Shown piece by piece: positions 19,578 to 28,115 of a stretch of 64,000 bases of DNA. A model generated the notes under the pieces. It saw nothing but the letters and a program-made list of their open reading frames with translations, searched no databases and was not told where the DNA came from. How positions within the stretch are numbered: the first letter of the stretch is position 1; the number at the start of each line of letters is the position of its first letter. Position numbers and translations under genes: made by a program. Source of the stretch: Thermoanaerobaculia bacterium (GTDB taxonomy: Bacteria; Acidobacteriota; Thermoanaerobaculia; Multivoradales; J023); NCBI GenBank assembly GCA_028066595.1, contig JALCBJ010000007.1, forward strand, positions 1-64,000, given 5' to 3'.

Positions 19578-20345
19578 TCAGCCTCCACCCTTGTCCAACT
19601 TGATCTTGACTTGGCCTGTTCGCTCTGCATCGACGCGCTCGATCAGGTGGAGGACGTAGAACGCATAGAGAAGGCGCGCGTTTTCGGAGGCGCTATAAGG
19701 GCCTTCGGTGCAGATGTCGACCAGGGTCCGCTGGCCGTCGACCAACCTCAATAGCTCGTATTCTTCTTGATCGAGTGCGATCTCGATCAGATCCTCCGTG
19801 CCATAGGTCGGACGGAAGACCGTGGTCTTCTTTCCCAGGCGGTTCACCAACAGTCTGGCATCCTGCACTTTCTTGATGCCACGAACGATGGTTTGTCGGA
19901 CGGGCAGGTGGATCCGGATCATCACCGGATCCTGAAACTCGCCGATCTTGAACGAGACGTCGCCCTGCTGCCAGGAGAAGACGCTCCAGACGATCCCTTC
20001 CATCTGACCACGGATGGCCTCGTACAGTTGTTCCGGCGACAGCAGTCCGCTTTCGATCAGCAGTGCCCCGTGGCGTTTGGCGGTGGCGGCGCGTTCCCTC
20101 ATCGTCTCGGTCAGCTCGTCGCGAGTCAGCTGACCCTTGCGATAGAGATGGGCTCCGAGCCGGTCACTGCGATCCGTCGACGTGGCGTGGAAGATCGTTC
20201 CCTCGCGCACGTGGATCTGCTTGACGATCCCCTCGTGGCTGAGCTCGATCAGCCCCGGCACCTTGTGCCGATAGATCGTCCAGAACATCTCGGGGATCGA
20301 GGTCTCTTCGAGAGTGGCCTGGTATTCGAATTGGTTTGTGCTCAT
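19578..20345 (-). CDS. DUF4388 (PATAN-type) domain protein
   Basis: 255 residues, cytoplasmic. The N-terminal 100 residues match DUF4388: LEETSIPEMFWTIYRHKVPGL, then GIVKQIHVREGTIFHATS, then GQLTRDELTETM, and the central part LLIESGLLSPEQLYEAIRGQ with FSWQQGDVSFKIGE. This domain is common in gliding and pilus-bearing bacteria and is usually tied to signalling or polarity proteins; no catalytic motif is seen. The frame is open to 20813, but homology begins at the ATG at 20345. TTGACC (20393-20398, minus strand) could be a -35 box. First gene of the four-gene minus-strand operon. Confidence 0.82.
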   Translation of the reverse strand: MSTNQFEYQATLEETSIPEMFWTIYRHKVPGLIELSHEGIVKQIHVREGTIFHATSTDRSDRLGAHLYRKGQLTRDELTETMRERAATAKRHGALLIESGLLSPEQLYEAIRGQMEGIVWSVFSWQQGDVSFKIGEFQDPVMIRIHLPVRQTIVRGIKKVQDARLLVNRLGKKTTVFRPTYGTEDLIEIALDQEEYELLRLVDGQRTLVDICTEGPYSASENARLLYAFYVLHLIERVDAERTGQVKIKLDKGGG

Positions 20346-20551
20346 CGAAGGCTCGGCCCGAATCGGATCGCAACAACGGCGAGAATGCTTGAGGTCAACG
20401 ATGTTTCGGCCGAGCCGCGCGGCCGATAGGATCGGCGTGAAACCGGCGGGATCCCGAACGCATCGTGCTCCGCCGTAGCGCGACAGTATAGCACCGGCAA
20501 CGGTAGAGCTCACTGTTTCAATGGACTCCCCACACCTCCAGAAGGAATGAA

Positions 20552-21781
20552 ATGCTGTCTCCCGAGGCTGCCTGGAACCTGATCGAAGAGCGCTTGCCAG
20601 ACCGCGAGGATTGTCTCGGACGGAGCGAGAAGGTACACCGCTCCGAAGCCGTAGGGAGGGTGCTGGCGTCCTCGGTGCGGGCGACCGTCGACGTTCCCAT
20701 GGCCGACGTGTCTGCCATGGACGGTTACGCCCTGTCGGGCGGCCTTGCCGAAGGTGCGGCTCCTGTCGTCGGTACCGCGGCGGCGGGCCGACCCGTTGAC
20801 ATCGAGCTGGCACCGGGAGAGGCAGCGAAGATCATGACCGGCGCCGTCGTTCCTCCCGGGACGGATCGCGTGGTGCCCGTCGAACAAACCCGCGATACCG
20901 GCGCACAGGATTCCGTTCGGATATCGAAGGATGTCGAAACGGGTGCGCACATCCGACTTCGAGGCGAGGTGGTGAGGACCGGTGACCGACTGATGGCCGC
21001 CGGGAGCCTTCTGACGTCTGGTGCCATATCGACCCTGGCGTCCCACGGCATTTCGGAAGTGGACGTGGTGCAGGCGCCGACAGTGGCCACGGTCACTACC
21101 GGCGACGAAGTCGTGCCACCAGAGACGGTACCTGGCCCGGGCCAGCTTCGAGACTCCAACGGTCCGTTCCTCCTTGCCGCAGGACGCAACCTGGTACCGA
21201 GTCTCACGTTCCGACATCTCGGTACGGCCATCGACGAGCATGGCGATCTGGAAGATCGCATCCGGTCTGGGCTGGGCAACGACGTGCTCCTGCTCACCGG
21301 CGGTGTCTCGATGGGTGACTTCGACTACGTCGGCGAGATTCTGGATCGGTTGGGCTGCTCCCTGTTGTTTCACAAGGTGGCGATCCAACCCGGCAAGCCA
21401 CTGTTGGTCGCGACATACGCCATGGGTTCCAGACGGCCGACATGGATCTTCGGTCTTCCGGGCAATCCTGCGTCGGTGATGGTTACCTACTGGCTCTTTG
21501 TTCGACCCGTATTGCGCCGCTTGCTCGGCCACGTCGATGAGCTATGGCACGGTTCTTTGTCGGCCGAGCTGGCAGCCGATCTACGGGGCTCCAAGGGTCG
21601 CGACCGCTTCCTGCCCGCGGCGCTCGATTTCCGGGATGGCAAGATCTATGCGACGCCCAGACCGCCTGTCGGCTCCCACGACGCCGGCGCGTATGGCAGG
21701 GGCAACGCCTTGCTGCGCATCCGACCGAACCAACCTCCGGCGACAGCGGGCGCGCCGTGTGAGGTTCTGTTGGTCGACTAG
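20552..21781 (+). CDS. moeA: molybdopterin molybdenumtransferase MoeA
   Basis: Inserts molybdate into adenylylated molybdopterin, the last general step of molybdenum cofactor synthesis. The 409-residue length is typical. Signatures: GRVLASSVRATVDVPMADVSAMDGYA (about residues 35-60), TGAVVPPGTDRVVPVEQT, LLLTGGVSMGDFDYV (the MoCF/MogA-like domain) and FGLPGNPASVMVTYW. AGAAGGA lies five bases before the ATG. No other moa or mob genes are nearby. It converges on upp with 25 bases between the stops. Confidence 0.95.
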   Translation: MLSPEAAWNLIEERLPDREDCLGRSEKVHRSEAVGRVLASSVRATVDVPMADVSAMDGYALSGGLAEGAAPVVGTAAAGRPVDIELAPGEAAKIMTGAVVPPGTDRVVPVEQTRDTGAQDSVRISKDVETGAHIRLRGEVVRTGDRLMAAGSLLTSGAISTLASHGISEVDVVQAPTVATVTTGDEVVPPETVPGPGQLRDSNGPFLLAAGRNLVPSLTFRHLGTAIDEHGDLEDRIRSGLGNDVLLLTGGVSMGDFDYVGEILDRLGCSLLFHKVAIQPGKPLLVATYAMGSRRPTWIFGLPGNPASVMVTYWLFVRPVLRRLLGHVDELWHGSLSAELAADLRGSKGRDRFLPAALDFRDGKIYATPRPPVGSHDAGAYGRGNALLRIRPNQPPATAGAPCEVLLVD

Positions 21782-21806
21782 AGCGACCCGACACCCGGCG
21801 CTGCTG

Positions 21807-22463
21807 CTACTTGGTGCCGAAGATACGGTCGCCAGCGTCGCCCAGGCCCGGCAGAATATATCCCTTGTCATTGAGGCGCTCGTCGACGGCGCAGGTGTAG
21901 ACGGGCACGCCAGGATGATGGGTATGGAACTCTGAGAGTCCTTCGGGCGCGGCGAGGATACACGCGAATTTGATCGATCTGGGGCTGCGCTTCCTGACCA
22001 TGTCCGTGGCTGCCACCGCGGTATGGCCGGTCGCCAACATGGGGTCGAGGATGAGGACCTCTCGGTCCGCCAGGTTCTCTGGGAGCTTGCAGAAATACTC
22101 GATGGCTTCCAGCGTCTCGTGGTCGCGGTAGAGACCGATGTGTCCCACCCGTGCCGACGGCACGATGTCGAGCATGCCGTCGAGCAGTCCCATGCCCGCG
22201 CGCATCACCGCGACCAGAACCACTTTCTTGCCTTCGATCACGGGTGCGTCCATCTCTTGGAGCGGTGTTTCGATGCGACGGTAGGTCACCGGCATATCGC
22301 GGGTGATTTCGTAGGCCAAGAGCAAGCTGACCTCGCGAACCAGGTCACGAAACCCGCGGGTCGTGCGCTCCTTCATCCTCATCTGGGTCAGCTTGTGCTG
22401 CACCAGAGGGTGGTCGACGACGTGGACACTTCCGGCCGAAGTCCGGGCCTGATTCTGAGACAT
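21807..22463 (-). CDS. upp: uracil phosphoribosyltransferase
   Basis: Salvages uracil to UMP using PRPP. The 218-residue protein contains [15 protein letters not shown] and the PRPP loop [15 protein letters not shown], and ends with the uracil-binding signature [17 protein letters not shown]. The frame is open to an ATG at 22481, but the ATG at 22463 has AGGAG at good spacing and starts the usual MSQN-like leader. Monocistronic as far as the sequence shows. Confidence 0.96.
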   Translation of the reverse strand: MSQNQARTSAGSVHVVDHPLVQHKLTQMRMKERTTRGFRDLVREVSLLLAYEITRDMPVTYRRIETPLQEMDAPVIEGKKVVLVAVMRAGMGLLDGMLDIVPSARVGHIGLYRDHETLEAIEYFCKLPENLADREVLILDPMLATGHTAVAATDMVRKRSPRSIKFACILAAPEGLSEFHTHHPGVPVYTCAVDERLNDKGYILPGLGDAGDRIFGTK

Positions 22464-22638
22464 CCATGGCTCCTGGAGCACGTTCGTAGGTCGGCGCGAC
22501 GGCGGGGTCGCGTGCTAGAGTTCTGATCCCTCGCCGTGCGAATTTACAGCACGGCGACACGGCAGCGCTTCTCGATCGCGACATCTACTCACGCTTCTCA
22601 ATCCAGGCATCGGCCGCCACTCAGGGAGACTTCAATCC

Positions 22639-22968
22639 ATGTCCGAGGAAACCACACTGATCGGCAAAGGTATCCGAATCGAAGGTGAAATCACCGGCAA
22701 GGCCCCTATCGAGGTTTGGGGTGAGATCGAAGGGACCGCGGGTACCGAGGGCGAGTTCTCCGTGCGCGAAGGAGGCAAGGTCAAAGGCGAAGTGGCGGCC
22801 CGGAGCGTCATCATCGAAGGTGAGGTCGAGGGCCAAGTGACGGCCGAGCAGAAGATCGAGCTGCGGGCGACTTGCAAGGTGAACGGTCAGCTGACGACGA
22901 AGAACCTCGCCATCGCGGACGGCGCGTTTTTCGAAGGCCAAGTGAAGATGACTGGAGGTGGACAGTAG
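22639..22968 (+). CDS. bactofilin family cytoskeletal protein
   Basis: 109 residues forming the right-handed beta-helix of bactofilins (polymer-forming cytoskeletal protein family): TLIGKGIRIEGEITGKAPIE opens the helix and the repeated hydrophobic-Gly pattern runs to residue 105. Bactofilins polymerise on the inner membrane and position cell-wall, motility or pilus machines. GGAG lies about 10 bases before the ATG. The stop codon and the last five codons (TGGGQ-stop) fall inside a 39-bp tandem repeat that continues past the gene. Confidence 0.9.
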   Translation: MSEETTLIGKGIRIEGEITGKAPIEVWGEIEGTAGTEGEFSVREGGKVKGEVAARSVIIEGEVEGQVTAEQKIELRATCKVNGQLTTKNLAIADGAFFEGQVKMTGGGQ

Positions 22969-23062
22969 CGCCGCCGAGACGGCCGGCCTACTGGAGGCGG
23001 ACAGTAGCGCCGCCGAGACGGCCGGCCTACTGGGGGCGGACAGTAACGGCGCCGAGACGGCC
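22951..23062 (+). repeat. 39-bp tandem repeat spanning the bactofilin stop codon
   Basis: Units begin at 22951, 22990 and 23029. The first two differ at one base; the third is diverged and cut short. Each starts ACTGGAGGYGGACAGTAGCG and ends GACGGCCGGCCT. Since 39 is a multiple of three, each copy would again read TGGGQ-stop in the bactofilin frame, so the array extends the 3-prime untranslated region without changing the protein. A partial ACTGGAGG recurs near 23083. Confidence 0.85.
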
Positions 23063-23126
23063 TGTTGGGGGGTTGGCGTGACTACTGGAGGTCTGGGTTA
23101 GGCCGTGTCAACGGCCGATTGCGGCT

Positions 23127-23414
23127 TCAATCCCCTTCCTCCACCATCTGATAGGTCTCGAAGTCCTGAGATAGGAGGGCAGTGGCCTCTTCGGCTCGAT
23201 CCGAAGGCACTTCGACCTTCAGCTCGCCTTTGTGGTCGGTGAAGATCGGCTGCATGGGTTGGGCAGGAAACAGATCCACGATCGACGATCCTTCTAGGGA
23301 ATAGGGGATCTCGGCGCCGTCGAGGATCGACTTGACGATCGGCACCATATCGGGATCCGACGTCTCGAAAACCGTCACTAACTGGATGTCTGGATGTTCG
23401 CGATCATCGCTCAT
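23127..23414 (-). CDS. DUF2007 domain protein (putative signal-transducing protein)
   Basis: 95 residues. LVTVFETSDPDMVPIVKSILDGAEIPYSLEG is the typical DUF2007 start, followed by a strand (LKVEVPSDRAEEATALL) that completes the small ferredoxin-like fold. The family's function is not established. AGGAGA precedes the ATG. It lies 78 bases downstream of gcvP on the same strand and may be cotranscribed. Confidence 0.85.
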   Translation of the reverse strand: MSDDREHPDIQLVTVFETSDPDMVPIVKSILDGAEIPYSLEGSSIVDLFPAQPMQPIFTDHKGELKVEVPSDRAEEATALLSQDFETYQMVEEGD

Positions 23415-23492
23415 CGAGTCTCCTTCGGGTGGTGGTTCTGAGGCACCAACCCATGGTACCGCGAGCTCCGGGCGAACGATCCCGGCCGAGGA

Positions 23493-26432
23493 TCAGGGCT
23501 CGTCGTCTTGGAAGGTCTCGGGAGGAGGGCAAGTGCAAATGAGGTTGCGATCACCCCAGGCGTTGTCGATCCGAGCGACGTAGGGCCAGAACTTGTACTC
23601 CGCCTGCCACGGCGCCGGAAACGCAGCTTGGTGGCGAGAGTAGGAGCGATTCCAGGATTCGGCCGTCACAGTATCGACGGTGTGGGGGGCATTGCGCAGA
23701 GGACTGGATTCCGCGTCGAGCGTACCGTTCTCGATGTCGGCGATCTCGCGTCGGATCGAGATCATGGCGTCGCAGAAGCGGTCGAGCTCGGCCTTCGATT
23801 CCGACTCGGTGGGCTCGATCATCAGCGTACCTGCCACCGGAAACGACATGGTCGGCGCGTGAAAGCCGTAGTCCATGAGCCGCTTCGCAACGTCTTCCGC
23901 CTCGATGGCGGCACTCTTCTTGAACGGGCGCAGGTCGAGGATGAACTCGTGAGCCGAGCGCCCTTTCTCACCTCGATAGAGAACGTCGTAGTGAGTCTCG
24001 AGGCGACGCGCCATGTAGTTGGCGTTCAGGATCGCTACCTGCGACGCCTTGGTCAGGCCTCGCGGACCCATGAGTGCGATGTAGACCCACGAGATTGGGA
24101 GAATCGAGGCGCTGCCCCACGGCGCCGCGGATACGGCACCCATGGATTTCTGCGCACCCAAGTCGACCACCGGATGGTCGGGTAGGTGGGGAGCCAGCTC
24201 GGCCGTACAGCAGATCGGTCCCATGCCCGGGCCGCCTCCACCGTGGGGGATGCAGAAGGTCTTGTGTAGGTTCAGGTGGCAAACGTCCGCGCCGTAGTCA
24301 CCTGGCCGACACAGCCCGACCTGGGCATTCATGTTGGCCCCGTCGAGGTACACACGGCCGCCGTGCTGGTGAACGATGTCGCAGATCTCACGGATCCTCG
24401 TCTCGAAGACGCCGTGAGTGGATGGATAGGTCACCATCAATGCAGCCACTCTCTCCGAGTACTTCTCCGCCTTGGCCCGGAGGTCGTTCACGTCGACGTT
24501 GCCGTTTTCGTCGCACTGTACGATCACGACCTTCATCCCGGCCATCACTGCAGACGCGGGATTGGTGCCGTGGGCCGAGATCGGGATCAGACAAACATCC
24601 CGCTCGAAGGCGTTGTTCGCCTGGTGAAACGCACGGATGGTCATCAGACCCGCGTATTCTCCTTGGGCACCGGCGTTGGGCTGGAGCGAGGCGGCATCGA
24701 ATCCGGTGATGGAGGCGAGCCAAGCTTCGAGGGTGCGAAACAGCTCGCGGTAGCCCTCGGTCTGATCGGCAGGTGCGAAGGGATGGATCTGACCGAACTC
24801 CGGCCAGGTTACCGGGATCATCTCGCTCGTCGCGTTGAGTTTCATGGTGCACGAGCCGAGGGGGATCATCGACGTGGTCAGCGACAGATCACGCGACTCC
24901 AGGCGTTTCAGATACCGCAGCATTTCGTGTTCCGTGTGGAAGGCGTGGAACACCTCGTGGTCCATGTAGCTGGAATTGCGGCCGTGGGGACCCGGCAGTG
25001 TCAGCCCGTCGGACTCGATCTGTGCGGCCTGTTCGAAAACGCTGGCTTCGCTGGCTTCCGGGCCGCCGCCAAACGCTCTCAGGAGCTGAACGATGTCCCG
25101 TACCTCGGTGGTCTCGTCGAGGGACAGGCCGATCCGATGATCCGGCAGCGGGCGCAGGTTGTAGCCCGCCTCGAGAGCACGGGCGATCACGTCTTCAGCG
25201 TCGCCTGTCGGGCGGATCGCCAGGGTATCGAAGAAGCCGGCGTCGCCGCCAGCGACCTCGTGTCCAGCACGGCGCAGCCCAGACGCCAGCGTCCGAGTCA
25301 GAGCATGCACACGGCGAGCGATGGCGCGCAATCCATCGGGGCCATGGTAAACGCCGTAGCAACCCGCCATGATGGCGAGGAGAACCTGGGCTGTACAGAT
25401 GTTCGACGTGGCCTTCTCGCGCCGGATGTGCTGCTCGCGGGTCTGCATCGCCATGCGCAGCGCCCTCTCGCCCCGCGCGTCTTTCGACACGCCGATGATG
25501 CGTCCGGGGATCTGGCGTTTGAATGTTTCCTCGGTAGAGAGGAAGGCCGCGTGAGGACCTCCGAAGCCAAGGGGTACACCGAATCGTTGGGCCGAACCGA
25601 TGGCGACGTGAGCGCCGAGCTCGCCCGGCGGCGTCAGGAGCGTGAGCGCCAGGAGGTCGGTCGCCATCGCGATCGTGACCTTTCGCTGGCGCGCCGAAAC
25701 GATGAGCTCCCGCCAGTCTTCGATACGGCCCTCGGTGTCGGGATACTGGATGAGAATTCCGAAGAGTGCCTCGTCGTCCAGGTCGGTATCGCGAGGATCC
25801 TCAACCACGAGCTCGATCCCGGCTCCGTCGGCGCGGGTCTTCAATACGGCGAGGGTTTGAGGGTGGCACGAGGCGGCGGCCACGAAGCGGTTGCGTTTCC
25901 CACGAGCAGCGGCGTGGGCCATGTGCATCGCCTCGGCGGCGGCCGTACCTTCGTCGAGCAAGGAGGCGTTGGCTACCGGAAGTCCCGTCAGGTCGGAGAC
26001 CATTGTCTGGAAGTTCAGCAGCGCCTCCAGCCTGCCCTGGGAGATCTCCGCCTGGTAGGGGGTGTACTGCGTGTACCAACCAGGATTCTCGAGGATGTTG
26101 CGCTGGATCACCCCTGGCACGTGACAGCCGTAGTAGCCCATGCCGATCATCGACGTCTTGATCTGATTGCGGCGCGCGATTTCTTGCAGACGGCCCAGCA
26201 ACTCCTGTTCACCGAGTGATCGGTGCTCGTCGTCGAGCCCTTCGAGGGTCAGAGGCTCCGACATGCGGATGGAGTCGGGGACAGTCTGCGACACGAGAGC
26301 GTCGAGCGTTTCGACTCCCACCACCTCGAGCATGGCGGCGATATCGTCATCCGTGGGGAGATGACGTCGGACGAAGGTGTCGGTGGGGTCGAGCGGCGAC
26401 GGGAGGAAAGGCGACTGGGCGCGATCGGTCAT
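23493..26432 (-). CDS. gcvP: glycine dehydrogenase (decarboxylating), P protein of the glycine cleavage system
   Basis: PLP enzyme that decarboxylates glycine and passes the aminomethyl group to the lipoyl H protein. The 979-residue protein is the full-length fused form, with the two homologous halves that some bacteria encode as gcvPA and gcvPB. Signatures: [16 protein letters not shown] near the start, [37 protein letters not shown], and the PLP lysine in [16 protein letters not shown] in the second half. The ATG at 26432 is preferred over the frame opening at 26483 because it starts the conserved N terminus and has AGGGA upstream. gcvT and gcvH are not nearby. Confidence 0.96.
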   Translation of the reverse strand: MTDRAQSPFLPSPLDPTDTFVRRHLPTDDDIAAMLEVVGVETLDALVSQTVPDSIRMSEPLTLEGLDDEHRSLGEQELLGRLQEIARRNQIKTSMIGMGYYGCHVPGVIQRNILENPGWYTQYTPYQAEISQGRLEALLNFQTMVSDLTGLPVANASLLDEGTAAAEAMHMAHAAARGKRNRFVAAASCHPQTLAVLKTRADGAGIELVVEDPRDTDLDDEALFGILIQYPDTEGRIEDWRELIVSARQRKVTIAMATDLLALTLLTPPGELGAHVAIGSAQRFGVPLGFGGPHAAFLSTEETFKRQIPGRIIGVSKDARGERALRMAMQTREQHIRREKATSNICTAQVLLAIMAGCYGVYHGPDGLRAIARRVHALTRTLASGLRRAGHEVAGGDAGFFDTLAIRPTGDAEDVIARALEAGYNLRPLPDHRIGLSLDETTEVRDIVQLLRAFGGGPEASEASVFEQAAQIESDGLTLPGPHGRNSSYMDHEVFHAFHTEHEMLRYLKRLESRDLSLTTSMIPLGSCTMKLNATSEMIPVTWPEFGQIHPFAPADQTEGYRELFRTLEAWLASITGFDAASLQPNAGAQGEYAGLMTIRAFHQANNAFERDVCLIPISAHGTNPASAVMAGMKVVIVQCDENGNVDVNDLRAKAEKYSERVAALMVTYPSTHGVFETRIREICDIVHQHGGRVYLDGANMNAQVGLCRPGDYGADVCHLNLHKTFCIPHGGGGPGMGPICCTAELAPHLPDHPVVDLGAQKSMGAVSAAPWGSASILPISWVYIALMGPRGLTKASQVAILNANYMARRLETHYDVLYRGEKGRSAHEFILDLRPFKKSAAIEAEDVAKRLMDYGFHAPTMSFPVAGTLMIEPTESESKAELDRFCDAMISIRREIADIENGTLDAESSPLRNAPHTVDTVTAESWNRSYSRHQAAFPAPWQAEYKFWPYVARIDNAWGDRNLICTCPPPETFQDDEP

Positions 26433-26606
26433 CGAGCGGTATTCCCTGGGGAGATGGTGAGCTGGGGCGAAGGGTCGTGGCAAACAGACGAGTGGACACG
26501 GAGCGGTGGCAATGCAGGTACCGTGCTGGGCTCGCGGAACTCGCGCCGATGTTACTTCAGCGCGGTTCCGGAAGCGATGCCGAGCACTGGTCGCCGGTTC
26601 GACCGG

Positions 26607-27962
26607 CTACCGGCACCAGCGGGGTGGAGCTTCGTCCGAGTCGTTCGACTCGCTTTCGAAAGCCACCACGGTCTCGTTCGCGATGCGCAGCCGGAAGTCG
26701 CCGGCCCACTCGGTACCGCCGCAGCAGTAGAGCATGGCGCCGTCACGGGTCCGATCGGGCGGGCCTAGCAGAGTTTGGGCTTCGCGGATCGTCGTTCCAG
26801 GAGGTAGCAGGTCGTACCTGCGGATCGTGTTTCCTTGCGCGAGACAGCTGTGGGAGCGTGCGTAGCGGAAGAGCTCGAATACTCTCGAACGCGCTACCTC
26901 GGGTGCCAGCCGATATAGCAACAGGAGAGCCGTCCCGTCGTTTCGGGCCGCCAGCGTGTCGACTTCGCTCGGGTCGAGCTCGACGGCGTTTTCCAAGGGC
27001 TGGCCTGTCAAAGTCTCGATGGCTCGGCTGAAGGCGTGGTAACCGCGATGATTGTGCTCGGAGAAGAGAAGCGGCGTAGAAGTCTCCCAGCCGTAGGTGT
27101 CCTGGGCGAGCAGAAGCTGCCGCCGTAGCTCAGGCAGGATCTGATCCTCGCCAAGCCATGCGAGTAGAACCGCTGCCAGGCGAGAACCTCGGGTCTCCAG
27201 ATCGTCGACCAGACGTTCGACCACCTGAACGCGATGTTGGGTCAGAAACTGGAGATCCTCCGCGCCGAAGGCCGAGTGAAGGGATTCGGCTTGGGTGGGG
27301 TCGATTTCGAAGATACCGGGTCCACGGTCGAGATCCTGGGCGGCGGGCGACACCTCGAGTAGATAGTCCAGCCTCTCCTCGGTGGAGAACGCTTTGGGTG
27401 CTCGCGAGTAAGCCAACTGGTACAGGCTCGGGTCGATGCCATGCCGGAGAGGTGCCTGGACCCTTGCGGCGGCCAGGATTCGTTTGGATGTCTCCTTGGT
27501 CGGAACCAAGGAGTCGAGGGCTGCGGCGATCGAGTAGAGGCCGAATTCCTCATCCGCCGAGTGCTGCCCTCGCTGGAGCGCTGCTTCGAGCTCGAAACGA
27601 AGTTCCGCCAGCTGGAGCTCGGCGGATGCCCACGCCACTTCCGAGACCAAGGCCGGTTCGTCGAGCTCCAATAGCCTGGGGAACCGTCGCAGTGCAACGT
27701 CTCTGGGTAACACCTTCAGAACCTGGCGGGCACGAGCCCAGAAACCGAGTGGTAGGTGCTCGCGGTTCCTCTGCGCGAGAATCCAATCGACACCTTCGTC
27801 CCCCTGAGCAGCCAGCTCGCTCGCCGCGGCGCTCCAAACGTCGTAGTCGTCGGACAGAAAGGCATCCACCGTCTTGTCGGAGACGTCCGCCAGGCACCAA
27901 GACGGCCATGCCATACACAACAGTGCGATAGTCCATCGGATCAAGGACCGCGAGAGTCTCAT
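26607..27962 (-). CDS. secreted alpha-helical repeat protein with a BamE-like tail, function unknown
   Basis: 451 residues with a clear signal peptide (MRLSRSLIRWTIALLCMAWPSWCLA). The body is alpha helical and HEAT-like (VDWILAQRNR, FPRLLELDEPALVSEVAWA, SRLAAVLLAWLG) with no catalytic motif that I recognise. Residues about 400-440 (LPPGTTIREAQTLLGPPDR then a beta hairpin ending RIANETVVAFE) follow the SmpA/OmlA (BamE) pattern, a small fold usually found in envelope proteins. The frame opens at 28028; the ATG at 27962 begins the signal peptide, although no strong ribosome site is visible there. 174 bases upstream of gcvP. Confidence 0.7.
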   Translation of the reverse strand: MRLSRSLIRWTIALLCMAWPSWCLADVSDKTVDAFLSDDYDVWSAAASELAAQGDEGVDWILAQRNREHLPLGFWARARQVLKVLPRDVALRRFPRLLELDEPALVSEVAWASAELQLAELRFELEAALQRGQHSADEEFGLYSIAAALDSLVPTKETSKRILAAARVQAPLRHGIDPSLYQLAYSRAPKAFSTEERLDYLLEVSPAAQDLDRGPGIFEIDPTQAESLHSAFGAEDLQFLTQHRVQVVERLVDDLETRGSRLAAVLLAWLGEDQILPELRRQLLLAQDTYGWETSTPLLFSEHNHRGYHAFSRAIETLTGQPLENAVELDPSEVDTLAARNDGTALLLLYRLAPEVARSRVFELFRYARSHSCLAQGNTIRRYDLLPPGTTIREAQTLLGPPDRTRDGAMLYCCGGTEWAGDFRLRIANETVVAFESESNDSDEAPPRWCR

Positions 27963-28062
27963 CCGAAAACGATACACCGAAGCCCCTACAGGGTCGATCT
28001 CTGAGGAGCAGACGTGGATGGGGGTCATGAAGCTGGGTCGGAATGACTCCCCAAGACGCGAA

Positions 28063-28092
28063 AAGGGCGGAGCAGGTGACCTCTCCGCCCTT
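28063..28092 (-). terminator. hairpin terminator after the TonB-dependent receptor
   Basis: On the minus strand a 10-bp perfect stem (AAGGGCGGAG with CTCCGCCCTT) and a 10-base loop are followed by TTCGCG. The T-run is short but the position, 23 bases past the stop, is right. Confidence 0.75.
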
Positions 28093-28115
28093 CGCTGGTA
28101 TCGCTCTGAGTCAGA

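Noticed and set aside
24276-26219. 647-codon open frame on the plus strand
   Set aside because: Antisense to gcvP, whose whole length is conserved.
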